Source: Pochonia chlamydosporia 170
Lineage: Eukaryota; Ascomycota; Sordariomycetes; Hypocreales; Clavicipitaceae
Assembly (NCBI RefSeq): GCF_001653235.2
Contig: NC_035791.1
Span: 4,960,001 to 5,024,000, forward strand
DNA length: 64,000 bases
Direction: 5' to 3'
Shown here: piece after piece, positions 24,321 through 36,100 of the stretch
How positions within the stretch are numbered: position 1 is the stretch's first letter
How the letters are laid out: every line of letters starts with the position of its first letter
Notes under the pieces: generated by a model
What the model was told of the DNA's origin: nothing
The model's input: only the letters and a program-made list of their open reading frames with translations
The model's database searches: none
Position numbers and translations under genes: made by a program

Positions 24321-25930
24321 ATGGGGATAATATCAGATACCATGGCCTCGCTGAGGGCACTTGCAGGCCCGAATCACAAATACAAGGCCATCCCGATACC
24401 TCTCTCTGGTCAAAATCCTGCCCAGCAAGTGTTTGACGAGCGGCCTCCTCGTTCAAAGTTTTTTAAACTGTCAATGGGCGTCATGCTGCTCGTTCTCTTC
24501 GTCTTCCTGGGCTTTGCCTTTGCGTAAGTCAAGTTTTTGCTTCCTATCATCACCAGGCAGCATTCCACCTCCCATGCGCTCCCCATTGCTCATCAGTAGT
24601 TCTCATACATGTCTATAGGCGTGATCGGTCAGATTCCAAATCATGTGTTACCAATGGCACGTGTAACCAGAAATCTAATAAGCACTGGGGTCAGTATTCA
24701 CCCTACTTCTCGGCGCATGAGGGATCAATCAAGCCCGGTGTCCCATCCGGATGCGACATCACTTTTGCCTCCATCTTGTCACGCCATGGATCTCGTAACC
24801 CAACAGCCAGCAAATCAAAAGCCTACAAGGACTTGGTTGAGCGAATTCAAAGGGATGTGAAGAACTATGGAAAGGGATACGAGTTCCTCAAGAACTACAA
24901 GTACACTTTGGGCTCCGACAATCTTACCGCTTCAGGTGAAAAGGAGATGGTCAAATCTGGAAAGAAATTCTTTAAGCGTTATGCGAAATTGGCCGAAGAT
25001 TCCACCCATCCTTTCGTTCGCGCTTCGGGCTCTGACAGAGTGGTCATGTCTGCCCAAAAGTTCGTCCACGGATTCTACAAGGCCAAGGGCACGAATGGCA
25101 GCAAGTATTTCGAGGATATTCTCGTCATTCCTGAAGGCAAGGGTAGCAACAACACTTTGGACCACGGAACCTGCAATGCGTTTGAAGACGGGCCAAATGC
25201 CGAACTTGCGCACGAGATGCAAGCCCCGTGGAGGAAGATTTGGGCCACTCCTATAATGAAACGACTCAACGAAAAGCTTCCCGGCGCCAAGATAACCCTG
25301 GACGAAACTGTCTTCTTCATGGATCTCTGCCCCTTCAACACTGTTGCCTCTAGCCATGACAAGCATTCTGACTTTTGCCGTTTGTTCTCCAAAGAGGAAT
25401 GGCGTGGGTACGAGTACTACGAGTCGCTGGAGAAATGGTATGGCTATGGCCCGGCAAATCCTCTGGGGCCGACCCAGGGAGTTGGCTATGTCAACGAACT
25501 CATCGCTCGTCTATCACACGCACCAGTCAATGATCACACGTCAACAAACACCACTCTCGACTCGAGTCCGCCCACATTCCCTCTCAACCGACTAATCTAC
25601 GCCGACTTCACACACGACAACACCATGATGACAATCTACGGTGCCCTTGGCCTGTACACAAATGCCACCGAACTTCCAACCGACCACAGGGTATCGCCCA
25701 AGAATGCAGATGGGTATTCTGCCTCACAGGCCGTCCCATTCGGGGCACGAATGTACGTCGAAAAGATGCACTGCGGTAGAGACAGTCACGAATTGATCCG
25801 AGTCCTCATCAACGATAGAGTTGTGCCTTCCAAGGGCTGCAAAGCCGACAAACTGGGTCGTTGCAAAGTTGATGATTTCATCAACGGGCTGAATTTTGCT
25901 AAACAAGGCGGTCACTGGGACCAGTGTTGA
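24321..25930 (+). CDS. Histidine acid phosphatase (phytase type), membrane-anchored
   Basis: Hydrolyses phosphomonoesters, possibly phytate, in the secretory lumen or outside the cell. Exons are 24321-24523 and 24619-25930, giving 504 residues. A cytoplasmic-type tail of about 48 residues precedes one hydrophobic segment (about 50-67, LSMGVMLLVLFVFLGFAFA) that ends at the splice junction, predicting a type II signal anchor rather than a cleaved signal. The catalytic RHGSRNP lies at residues 123-129, with the nucleophile His in RHG. The proton-donor HD pair (THDN) is at 400-401. Several NXT/S sites and paired cysteines, including CDITF, DHGTCNAF and the terminal WDQC, fit the secreted histidine-phosphatase fold. 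The intron (GTAAGT to ATAG) separates anchor from enzyme. Substrate cannot be decided from sequence. Confidence 0.9.
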
Positions 25931-27959
25931 GATAGAGATGGAGATGAAGGAAAGAGCTTGGGGATGAATAATTATACCACATAATGCATTAATTTAGCGA
26001 TTCGGCTTGATCTTAGAAAGCCTACATAACAGACAGTAAACCACGTTTGGGATTTTACAACTTCTGCGTTACTTGGTGTCAGCAGCAGGCATGCGGTGGG
26101 TGAGGTGTATAAATATCCGTGGTTCTGCGCCCGGTAGGATGGCTGGGCGCAATAAGTGCTTACACCTAAGCTTGTGCCTGGCAAGCATTAGGATAAATAC
26201 GTTGAATGTCCAAATAAAAGCTCTGCTTACGGGAACCCTCCTGGGCTTGACCGGGCAAACTGGGACATTTACCCCCTTCAACGCATGAATCATGTTCACG
26301 AATTGATTCAAATTATCACTAAAGACGACGAGCCTGAGTGAATGACAAATTATCCAGGACAGATTCTATATTGAGGCGTGCCCGACGCTAACGACACTTT
26401 CACATTCTCATCTCTAGTGTATGAGCGAGAAGAAAGTGCGGCTGATGAATTTGAACTACGCACCAGCATTCTTGACATTTCCTCCAAGTACGAAAATAAC
26501 TGCGTGTCACGGGAAGACACTGGTCGTAGCTGTAGAATGGATATCTACAAATGAAGAAAGTTGCCTATCCCGATGAGGCTTAAATACGGGAAAGGAGCAT
26601 CTAAAAATAACGCAAACTTGCCATCTTTCATTTCTGTCCTGAAACAAGATCTTCTGGCTGTCTCGCTTGTCATGTTTAGAGGGTTAGAGTACGCGCCGTG
26701 GAGTTTGGCGTTTCAGGAGGCGCCGTATTAATATAGCAGAGGATGCATCCTTGTCGTGTATGCTCGTATTTTCTAAGGTATCTTTGTTTGTCATGCGAAC
26801 TATGATGCAGATTTGCATCTGGATTTATAAATGCAGTTGCGGATGAGCTGTTGAGATTAACGAGTGTGTGCTCAGCACAATTCTTCGTAGGACTGTTCAA
26901 AGAGGATATGCAAAAGTCGATTAAACAACAATAAAGCCAAGTCATTTGTTTTTGACTAAAGGGACAATGACACAACGGTCAAGGTTGCTGCTTTATAGAT
27001 AACAAAAAGGCGATCTATGTCGGCAGTGACCTAGACAGGACTCTTACTTAGTCACAGGGCTGTCAGATGGCGTCGCGTCAAAGATTGGATGATTTACAGA
27101 GTACAGAGAGGGGTCAGAAGTATTTGAACAAGAGCAGTGTATTCCGCATAGCAGTGTATGCTAACACGTATTGAGATGAATTGGTTATACTCGGATGTGG
27201 GCAATTACTTTTTTGCTACGGACCGTAGGTACAGAGTGTGATTTGGTGTTTTGGGTCAACTGGTGGCCAATGTCTGGCAGGGCAAAAAGCGGGGCGCCAG
27301 ACTTGCATGCAATGGAAGCTTCTCACCTTCCAACTTGGAAACTGGCACAGACCGACGCCCGCGACAAGGAAGGTACCACGGAAAGTCTTGGTGTCTCACC
27401 GGGTCAGAACGGATGCCACTCGAGGACATCGATCAATTTGATTGAGAGCACTTGAGATAAAATAAACTGGAGACTGGACACACTAATGCTTGAGCTTGTT
27501 AGCCACTGTCTCCACTGAATCTACAGCAAGAACTGTCAAGTCGGGTCAAGCCAAGCCTGGTTGACCACGAGTGGGTGCTCAAGTCAAGGTGTCCGACATT
27601 GAAACCACCAGACCAGGCCGCTTTTGATGTATGAGTGTCAAGTCAAGTACACATGCAGCCTGGTACCAAGTCCACATGCACCAGTTGACCTGCCCGTACC
27701 CAATCTCGCCCCAAGCTCGATTCCTGCTGCCTCGCGCATTCGTCATCCAACAACGAAAGGTGCCGTGGCCAGATTTCAACCAACATTGAACCCAACATTG
27801 ACCACGACTTGCTTGCCTCGTCCCCGCTGAGATATTTGCACGAGCGTACCGCAGTCCATGGTGGAATCCATCGTGCGCTGCTGCCGCTACTGCTCTGCTT
27901 CTCCCTCTGCATCCCACCATTGATTGTTGCGACACGGTAGCTCTGCATTCTCACCTACA
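25931..27959. other. Gene-free 2.0-kb spacer
   Basis: 3' flank of the phosphatase and 5' flank of the small membrane-protein gene. Several short frames exist (for example 26676-26975 minus) but none has a domain, signal peptide or credible splice partner. Confidence 0.5.
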
Positions 27960-28810
27960 ATGGTGTCCACGGCCGGGGCAATCGTCATTGCCATCGTCGT
28001 TCTGCTGCTTGCAGCCGTCGTCGGTTGGATTGTCTTTACTCAAATGCGCGCGCGCAGATTAGGCGTACGTATTGATACATGTACCCGAACATGCCGCTCA
28101 TCGTTCAACGGCTCTGCTTCTCTGTGCGAACGGGCTTCGACACACTTGAATTTGATGCGCTCGCCAGGATCAAGACCCCATTACCTTTCGTAGTTTGGCT
28201 ATCAAGTGCTAACCCTCCTTTTCCTTTCAATTTACAGCTACCACCCCCTACGCTATCGTCATATCTACCGTGGCATCGAAACGAGAGTCCGTACGGTCCG
28301 CCTCAGCCAGCACCCGGCGGCGTTGTCGGCTGGTTTAACGACCAAGTACGCAAAGTCAAGAACAGAAACAACCGATCCGCAGCCGGTGCGTACGAGCAGC
28401 CGCTCCACGGCGGAACTGGCGGACGTCGCGGCTTTGGTCCCCTGGATCCCGATGAGGCCTGGGATGCCCGCGTTGGCCACGAAGCCGACGGCTATGGCTA
28501 TCTCGAGGAGCAAGAGCTTGGCCGACATGGCAACACCGAGTACGCTGGCGGCGGCAGCTACAACATGAACCTCGCTGCGACGCCCGGCGCAAACTTCGAC
28601 GACGAAGAGCGTGGTCGCCAACCACACCGTGCTGGCGGAGCGCACACTACGAACCCCTTCGACGATGATGCCGCCTCAAGTTTACGTGGTGTTAGTCCTC
28701 GACCAATTGACACATCGGCAGCGCAAAAGCACAAATCAACACCAGGTGAACCAGACAGCGCCGGCAGCAGTCCGACGGAAAGAAGGTCTGCATTTAGGGA
28801 GAATATGTAA
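27960..28810 (+). CDS. Single-pass membrane protein, conserved in Sordariomycetes
   Basis: 225 residues from exons 27960-28064 and 28238-28810. The 173-bp intron (GTACGT...TTTACAG) falls between codons, just after the membrane segment. Residues 5-28 (AGAIVIAIVVLLLAAVVGWI then VFTQM) form one hydrophobic helix, followed by the basic stop-transfer RARR. The rest is a soluble tail with LPPPTLSSYLPW, PAPGGVVGWFNDQVRKVKNR, GFGPLDPDEAWDARVGHEAD, EEQELGRHG and a phospho-rich end (NPFDDD, RGVSPRPIDT). Related proteins sometimes carry the name acid phosphatase-like, but I see no phosphatase motif, so I give no function. The NPFDDD motif suggests endocytic-adaptor contact, which is inference only. Confidence 0.8.
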
Positions 28811-29535
28811 AGCCATGCTGAGGAGCGCTGGCTGCAGACAAGGAGATGGAACCGGCGACAGCGAATGACAAGGATATGAGGCGCGGAAGCTATTTGAGTC
28901 AGGTGGAGGACTGGTGTGAATTTACTCGAGGAACTCGACGTTGAAATGGTTAAAAGTTGCCTATACATAGCCGGGCTGGAACATGTCATGGCACAAAGGA
29001 AACTGGTTTTCTCTATTTGCACGCTGTACTTTAGGGCTTTAGGGAAGCTCAACATGGCCGGAGTTTTATTTGGGTACCGCCCCGGTTGACTGATCTCTGT
29101 TCATAATAAAATACACGATGGTATTGCTACACTGCTACCGCCGCTCAAAGGACCATTCCTCATGGAGGATTTTGCGTCTTGCTGTACTGTGCCGATTGGA
29201 ATGTCTAACTGTGTTATTGTCAAACAAAACTTGGCTCACTATGCCATCAACAAAACAAACTCATAAATAAACTCCAGTCAGCGTACTCGCAAAGCACACT
29301 TGAAGTTTGAAGGTGTCTGCAACACCAACTGAACATCGAAACCCACAGGTTCTCGTACTAGTATCAATGTCCCACAGTATGAAGCAAGCCAGACGTCACC
29401 CCTCCACATCAAACCTCAAATCTGCCCCTCCACCCCACACCCAAGCAGAAGCTCCCCTCGGAAAGCTCCCTCACTCTAAACAACGTCGACTCCATGAGAT
29501 ACCATATCCGAACTGCTTAATTGACCTCAACAACA
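28811..29535. other. 725-bp spacer
   Basis: 3' flank of the membrane-protein gene and promoter of the inositol monophosphatase-like gene. I see no gene in it. Confidence 0.5.
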
Positions 29536-30568
29536 ATGGCAGAAATCAACCCTCAAGCTGTTCACGATGAAATGGTGGCGATTGCCTACGAGGCAGGACG
29601 AATGATTCTCGCCGCCAACCCTGCTGATCTCGATACAGGGACTAAACTCAACTGTACGTTTCGGCCAAGAAGACAAGGAGATTCTTGTTGAGAGCTCTTA
29701 CTGTCTCTAGGATCTAATGACTAACCCTTTGACCCCCTACCAGCCGTCGACATTGTCACCGAGGCAGACCAGGCTGTTGAGAAAATGGTGTCCACCAGAC
29801 TGGCCAACTCATTCCCATCCTTTTCCTTCATGGGCGAGGAGACATACAAGCCTGGCATGAAACTAGGACCAGAACCTACCTTTGTTGTTGATCCCATTGA
29901 CGGTAAGTCTTGTCCTCCTCAACTTTTCGTCTCTGTTGCTAACTCTCACAGGCACCACCAACTTCATCCACTCATTCCCCAACGCCTGCATCTCCCTCGG
30001 CCTTGCGGTCGAGCGCTCCCCAGCCGTCGGCGTCATCTACAACCCCTGGCAAGACCTACTATTCACAGCCATCAAAGGCAAGGGCGCATACATGACCCGC
30101 ATCAAAGGCACGACTCCTCAAAAATTACCGCTCGCAAAGTCCCCACGCCCGCTCCAAGGCATCGGCACCTCCCTCATAGCCATCGAATGGGGGTCCGGCC
30201 GCGACGGGCCCAACTTCGAGCTCAAGACAGACGTGTTCAAGAAACTGGCTGCTAGTCGGGAAACCGGCGGCTCCATGGTGCAGTCGCTTCGATCTTTGGG
30301 CTCAGCGGCGCTTAACACGGCGGCCGTTGCGGCTGGGCAGTTGGACGCCTACTGGGAGGGCGGGTGCTGGGCTTGGGATGTCTGTGCAGGGTGGTGCATT
30401 CTCACGGAGGCGGGGGGCAGGATGGTGAGTGGGAATCCTGGGAATTGGGAGCCGGAGCTTGAGTCGAGGGTGTATTTGGCTGTGAGGGGGGCGCCGACTG
30501 GGCAGACGGAGTTGGTGGAGGAGTTTTGGAAGGTTGTTGGGGATAGGAAGATGGATTACTCGGTTTAG
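29536..30568 (+). CDS. Inositol monophosphatase family protein (QutG-like)
   Basis: A Mg2+-dependent phosphatase of the inositol monophosphatase superfamily, 297 residues. Exons are 29536-29653, 29744-29902 and 29952-30568; introns are 90 and 49 bp. The metal-binding set is complete: GEE with Glu71, DPIDGT with Asp89 and Asp92 (this motif is split by intron 2), and WDVCAG with Asp235. The length is usual for the family, and cytosolic location is likely because no targeting signal is visible. In Neurospora and Aspergillus a close relative lies in the quinate cluster (qutG/qa-x), but no quinate genes are nearby, so a general role in inositol or nucleotide-phosphate turnover is more likely. The start is the first ATG, context CAACAATGGC. 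Confidence 0.92.
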
Positions 30569-30855
30569 GGGGTATGCTGGATAATGACTATAGATGCAGA
30601 TAAAGTATAGATGTGTGGACAGTCATAGACTGTGTTTTGCAGTTCTTCAGAGGGAAAGATATCAAGTCTTATGCTGTTGATGCCATGTAGTATTAACTGC
30701 ATTGTATATATGTGTCGTTGCTCGCTTAACAACCATGCCGGAATGCAATGTAAAATGTGTCCAACCCATCTCGTTATATGCCATTCTGAAAATCCCATGC
30801 AGAAACAAGAAAAACACTTTTCACCTCCAACCTTTCCATCACCAACATCTTCCAC

Positions 30856-32657
30856 TCACGGCCCAGCGCTAAACTTACTCCTCGCCCTCAAAGCAGCACC
30901 ATACTTCCACAGCAAAAAGGGCGCCGGCCATCCCACAACAATAGAAACAATAGCCAGCACCGTACCGCCCATCCCATACCCCAGATTCTCATACATGGTC
31001 GGCGCAAATAGCGGAAACCCAAATCCCGCCAAGCTTCTTAGCACGGTGATGGCTCCCACCGCGCTGGCCGCATACCGCGTATACGAATCGACGATATAGC
31101 CTTGCACACACTGAAACCCGATAATCGACCCGAAACCAAACACCGCGGCCCCGATATTCGGTCCAATCCAATGGGTAGGCTTCTCTGCCGTCCACGCATA
31201 TATAAAGATACCAATCGGCACGAGCAACGCTCCCGGCACCATCATCGGCACTCGAAACTCCGGTCGTCCTGGTCCTCCATCCGGAACATAACGACGCTTC
31301 AGAGCTGCGTACACGCGATCCTGCAACGGAGCACACACCTGCGTCCCCAGAAAGAATCCCACCCCTATAGAAATGTAATTCAGGCCAATAATCCCAGGCG
31401 TCTCTCCGTACTTGGTGGCAAACAGCGTCGGAAACGTCGAAAAGATCAAGTAGATCATGCCATACAAAAACATGAGATACAACGACAAAACCTGCACAAT
31501 AGGCTGTGTCGCCAGCAGTCGAAACGGCCTGGTAAACGCATTCCCCAGCGTCTGCAGCAACGTCCTGTCCGGATGGTCGAACTCCGTCCGCAACCCCTTA
31601 TTCCCCGTCTCCTTCATCAGCCGCAACTTCTTGCGGTGCAGCAGCACCGGCGCATACGTCTCCTGCAGGAAGAACACGCCAAACACCTGAATAACACCAC
31701 ATGCAATGGTCGTGCTGTAAAACACCCACCGCCATGTTGTGCGCTCTGCGATCCAGCCTCCCGCCACGGGGCCGATGGCCGGTCCGAGGAGCGGCATGAG
31801 GGAGTAGATGCTGATGGCGCGGCCTCTCTCCTCGGCCGTGAATAAGTCGCTGAGGACGCCGCCGCCGATGGCGAGCGGTGCTGAGCCTCCTATCCCGCCG
31901 AGGAAGCGGAACGCAATCATCTGGCCTTCGGTTTTGGCTAGCGCACAGCCGAGGTTGAAGAGGAGGAAGACGATGTTGGAGGTTTGGATGACAATGACTC
32001 GGCCATAGAGTTCGGATAGGGGGCCCCAGCCTAGAGGGCCGAGGGCGTATGCTGCTACGAAGATGGATAGAACGAGGGCTCGCTCAAGTTCGCTTTCAAT
32101 GTTGAGTTCCTTGCCGATGGCTTCCAAGTCGGGGGCTACCATTGATGAAGCCACTGGGGATATGAGTGTGAAGAATGACACTGTAAGGTTAGTATGATGC
32201 TGGTTTTATGTAGAGAATATGCTTCTTTCGGCTTACCGCATATAACAGCCGCCCATTTCCTCTTGTTATGCCACGCCTTTGGGTTCTGCGGATCATCTGG
32301 TCCATCCCAGGTCACTAAATTCGGATCCTTGGGCTCATTGCTGTCGCCGCCAGAATCATTCCCATGGCCATTTTCACTATTCCCTCGTTCCAGATCCCGC
32401 TGGTTCTGTATCCCGTCTCTCACCTCTGAAACAACCGTCGTGAGTGACCGACCAGATCGTGCTGAAGCAATTCTCGACAAGGACGCCCTCTCCCGCTCAG
32501 TTTCACGATCAGACCCATCTCCATCTTCCGAGTCCGTCAAAACAGCAGGTCGTTCATGTTTCTCCTCATCAAACCGGTCCAACTGCTCACGGGGACTATT
32601 TCCAGTCGAGACCTGTTCATCAGACAGCGTAGCCTCTTTAGGATTCAACGACGCCAT
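30856..32657 (-). CDS. MFS multidrug transporter, DHA1 family
   Basis: Proton-antiport drug or polyamine exporter of the plasma membrane, 581 residues. Exon 1 is 32657-32237, the intron is 32236-32181 (56 bp), and exon 2 is 32180-30856. A hydrophilic N-tail of about 130 residues, rich in Glu, Ser and Asp, ends with the fungal DHA1 signature around NLVTWDGPDDPQNPKAW, and twelve membrane helices follow. The intron lies inside helix 1 and rejoins at AAVICVSFFTLISP. Motif A-like GPLSELYGR follows helix 2, and the antiporter motif C reads GPAIGPVAGGWIAE. The 3' end is 288 bp from the convergent phosphatase-like gene. It is not in a visible biosynthetic cluster, so the substrate is unknown. Confidence 0.9.
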
Positions 32658-33623
32658 GTTGTGAATGTACCTGATATTCTCATAGTATTCACAACTCTAG
32701 TCTTGTACGTATCCCATAAGACACAACGAATATAAGACAAACTCGCAACAAGCGATCACAACCGAAATATAACAAAACATCCAAGTTTCCACAAACCCCA
32801 AAATCTTTCACAAATACCATCAACAAACAGCAAGGATCACTCACATACCCAGCCTAACAGCCAACCTACCTACCGCCTTCGGCACACATACCCTACAATC
32901 CATAGCGCCGAGCCGGTGCCGCTACCAACAGCATCAGCTAGTTCCCACGCACTGACTAAGGACCGCCCAAGAGAAAATCTGCAAAGAGGCGACGAAGATC
33001 CTAGTTCCGCCCAGCTTGTCCATGGAAATGGGGCAGAAGTGCAAGAAAAAATTTACTAAAAGAAAAACCACTTGGCACCAAGTGCCCGTCTTCTCCACTC
33101 TGCACCCGGCCGAGTTTGGTGGGGCCGAGAGACGACTTGTCCTTGTTGGGATGGCATAACGATGTGGGTGCATTTTGGGGCGGGAACTCCATGGATGTTT
33201 TGGCCGCGGGAGATTTCCGACCTGGGTGAGTTGTGCCGTTTTGTGAGTGTAGTTGGGCCGGAGTCGGGTTGGTTTCGGGGTATATCCGCTGTTGGATATA
33301 CGACTGTAAGATGGCTTTGATGGGATTGACTTTGGATGGAGATGGGATGTTGACCATTGACCTTGAGATAATCCAAGACAAATATGACGTGACTACAGAG
33401 TAAGGGCGGCTAATATTGTCGCCGTCCAGTAACTGGATGTTTACAACAATAATACTGGTAAGAAGTCACCATCTCCCACTGGTACAGAACTTATATCCAT
33501 AACCTAATATGCAATGAATGTCCTTTATCTCGATACATGACAAATCCAACAGTTCAGTAATCAAGCCGCAACGCCCAAACATGAAAAACCCATCTAGTCC
33601 CTTTCAGTCCATCGGCATGCTGT
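32658..33623. other. 966-bp spacer
   Basis: 5' flank of the MFS transporter and 3' flank of the La gene, which are both on minus. AC-rich leader-like sequence lies at 32700-32900. I see no gene in it. Confidence 0.5.
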
Positions 33624-34903
33624 CTACGCCTCCGTAGCCTCCTTGGTATCGACCTTTTTGGCGGCAGGCTCCTCGCCAGCAGCATCCTCGTCACGAGCTC
33701 GCTTTCCGTTGGACTCTTTTCCCTCAGGAGCGCTCCTACAGCACGTTAGTTAGCTCACGATATTGTTAATGGAAACTGCGAAATAAACTTACTCAGAGTA
33801 CGTGGCATCCTTGACTGGGCCGTTATCACGACGACCGCCATCTCTGCCGCCACGGCCACGACCTCCGCGACCTCCTCGTCCGCGGCCGCCCCGTCCGCCC
33901 CGGAAACCATTCTTCTGGTCCTGCTCGCGTCTCTTCTTCCAGTCATCCTGGTCACGACCACCCTTTCTGCCTGATCGCGAGCCATCCTTGCCCTCGTAGA
34001 ATTTTCTCGCGCCATGAGCGCTGGGCTCAATCTTCCCCTGACGAATCAACTCGTTCTTCTCCTCACAGTACTCCTTCTTGCTCATAATCTTCAGCTCGTG
34101 TCCCTTCCAGGTAGGCTTTGGTTCCGTAGCGAGGAACTTCTTGGCCTCTTCCTCGTTCGCAAACGTCACAAACACGGAGCCCTTGAACAGATTCTCGTTT
34201 GTGCGGCGCAGCTTCAGACCCTTTACCTCACCGAACTGAGCAAAGAAGCTCTCGAGGTCGAATTGCGTATCGGGGTTCTCATCTCCAAAGCCCTTGACGT
34301 AGACGGTGGCTGCTTCGGCCTTGGCCTTACCCTCGGCCATGGGCTTGTACGGCGTCTTGCGCTTGACCACTTCGGAGCCCTCTTCGCCTGAGACCTCGAG
34401 CAATTTGCTGTCGCGGAGGGCGGCGACGACGGCGCTGTAGGGCTGGAAGGTGCGCATGCGCTTGAAGGAGTGGATTTTGCTGATGGCCATGGGCTTGTTT
34501 TCGGAGCCGCCGCAGGTTTCCCACATGAATTTGTCTTGGGGGAAGTTCCAGTCTCCGAAGTAGAATTCGACCTATAACAAGTCAGTAATTGGTCGTCCCA
34601 GACAATCCAAAGGGGGGAATAAATAGTATGCGACGAGAAATTGGTTGTAGCCCGCCAGCCAATGTCACTTACCTGCTTGCGAATGGATTCGGGGTCATCT
34701 GTCACCTCTCGAACACTGGGATCAAACTTGTTGTTCTTCTTGAAGTCCTTGTAGTCCGTCTTGGCAGTCGTCTTGATCATTGAAGCGTCCTCAGTGCCGG
34801 CTTCCTTGCTGGTCTCCTCAGCGGTCTCACCGGCAGTGGTAGCCTCCTGCTGCTCGGCGGGAGGAGCCTCGACGGGCTTGGTAGTGGCGTCGACCTCGCT
34901 CAT
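33624..34903 (-). CDS. lhp1: La protein homologue (RNA 3'-oligoU binding)
   Basis: Binds the UUU-OH 3' ends of new RNA polymerase III transcripts and protects pre-tRNAs in the nucleus. 373 residues from exons 34903-34673, 34571-33793 and 33735-33624. Intron 1 (101 bp) lies inside the La motif, rejoining at SIRKQ-VEFYFGDWNFPQDKF, the family hallmark. The La winged helix covers about 60-145. An RRM follows at about 165-245 (TVYVKGF as RNP2, then KGSVFVTF as RNP1). Arg/Gly-rich repeats (RGGRGGRGRGG) fill about 310-345, and a short acidic/basic tail with KRARDED ends the protein. The N-terminus is a low-complexity Glu/Ala region. The last exon encodes only 36 residues. Confidence 0.95.
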
Positions 34904-36100
34904 GTTGTCGGCGCGAAAATAAGATCGCTGGCTATGATAATTAGGATGGCAGCGCAGGCGTGTACTCAAAGGTCCAGGTTCTAAAGAGCGACAGGTCAGT
35001 CGCACGGCAAATTAAGGTGGCGGGGTCCAGGCAGTATTGCGAAAAGCAAAAGAGTCATCGGCGTGACAGGGTAGAGGAGCATCCTTCGCAGCGCGTGAGT
35101 CAATTCGTCTTACCTTTTTATCGAGTACAAGTACTGTCAAGAACAGAATTCGTCGGATTTGGAATGGAGGTCAAATTGTGTTGTTTATGAGGTAGCTTTC
35201 CAACTGCATCCACAAGAAAAAAAGGCAAAGAAATTCTGCCGTTGCGCAAAAAGCTTGGGAAAATCTGGGTCGAGTGCTGGGGGCTCACCGCCTGCGATAT
35301 GCGGCGGGGCGGTTGTTCATAGCCATTTTCAGACAACAGACCAGACAGTTCATGCCCCACCATTCCATGCTTCAATGTTGGCTTCAGTTACACACTGGTA
35401 CAGGAGCACCCCACAAACTCGAAGCAAAGCATCACATATTCGAGTGCGATTGGAGAAAGTGTAGTTGAAATTTGGAGTATTCAGACATGTAGCTTGTCAA
35501 TTGGCTTGCGTATTCTCCGCTGAACCGGCCAATTCTGTCACAAAGCTGCTATTGCATTGCAGACTGTCTGGGTTCCTTTGGCCACATATGCAGCTCTTTG
35601 GCACCAAAATGCCATTGTGCCTGTGCAATCATCAAACACAAACCCTGTCAGTAGACTATCGAAAATAAAGCAACTGAATCAGTACAAGTTCGAAAGTATG
35701 GCACCTAATATAGAGTTATTTATTCATTTTTGTTCGCATTACATTCAAATATAAGTTGCAGCCGAAAAATTGATCGCCACGTCCCAACAGCCACCCGGCA
35801 ATCGGCGCCAGTGCATCAAACCAAGCCCAGCAGAGCTAGCACCTCAATGCTCCAATGACATAAGCTCCACGCCAACACCAAAAACAAGCTTGAGATGTGG
35901 AAACTTGCCGCCCTACGTCTGCCTACTTACAATTCACGCGCCATTATACGTATGGCCTCTCTCCGTCTTTCCTTTGTCCAATTGATCTCGATGCCAATCG
36001 TGCCCATCATGCAACGATAGCAAATGCCGGTCCCAATCTCCATCCTCGGCATCCGATACATACGTCATAGCAGTTGTAGGGGGCAGATTGAACCAGCGTC
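34904..36100. promoter_or_regulatory. Divergent promoter region, La / phospholipase
   Basis: 1.2 kb between two divergent start codons. The La-proximal 200 bp may include a 5' leader intron, but this cannot be settled. No reading frame here looks coding. Confidence 0.5.

Noticed and set aside
26676..26975. 99-residue frame on minus
   Set aside because: Isolated in AT-rich spacer, rich in Cys/Asn/Ser without pattern, no family resemblance.
33001..33381. 126-residue frame on minus between the La and MFS genes
   Set aside because: Overlaps another open frame in a different phase and has no recognisable features; probably leader or spacer DNA.
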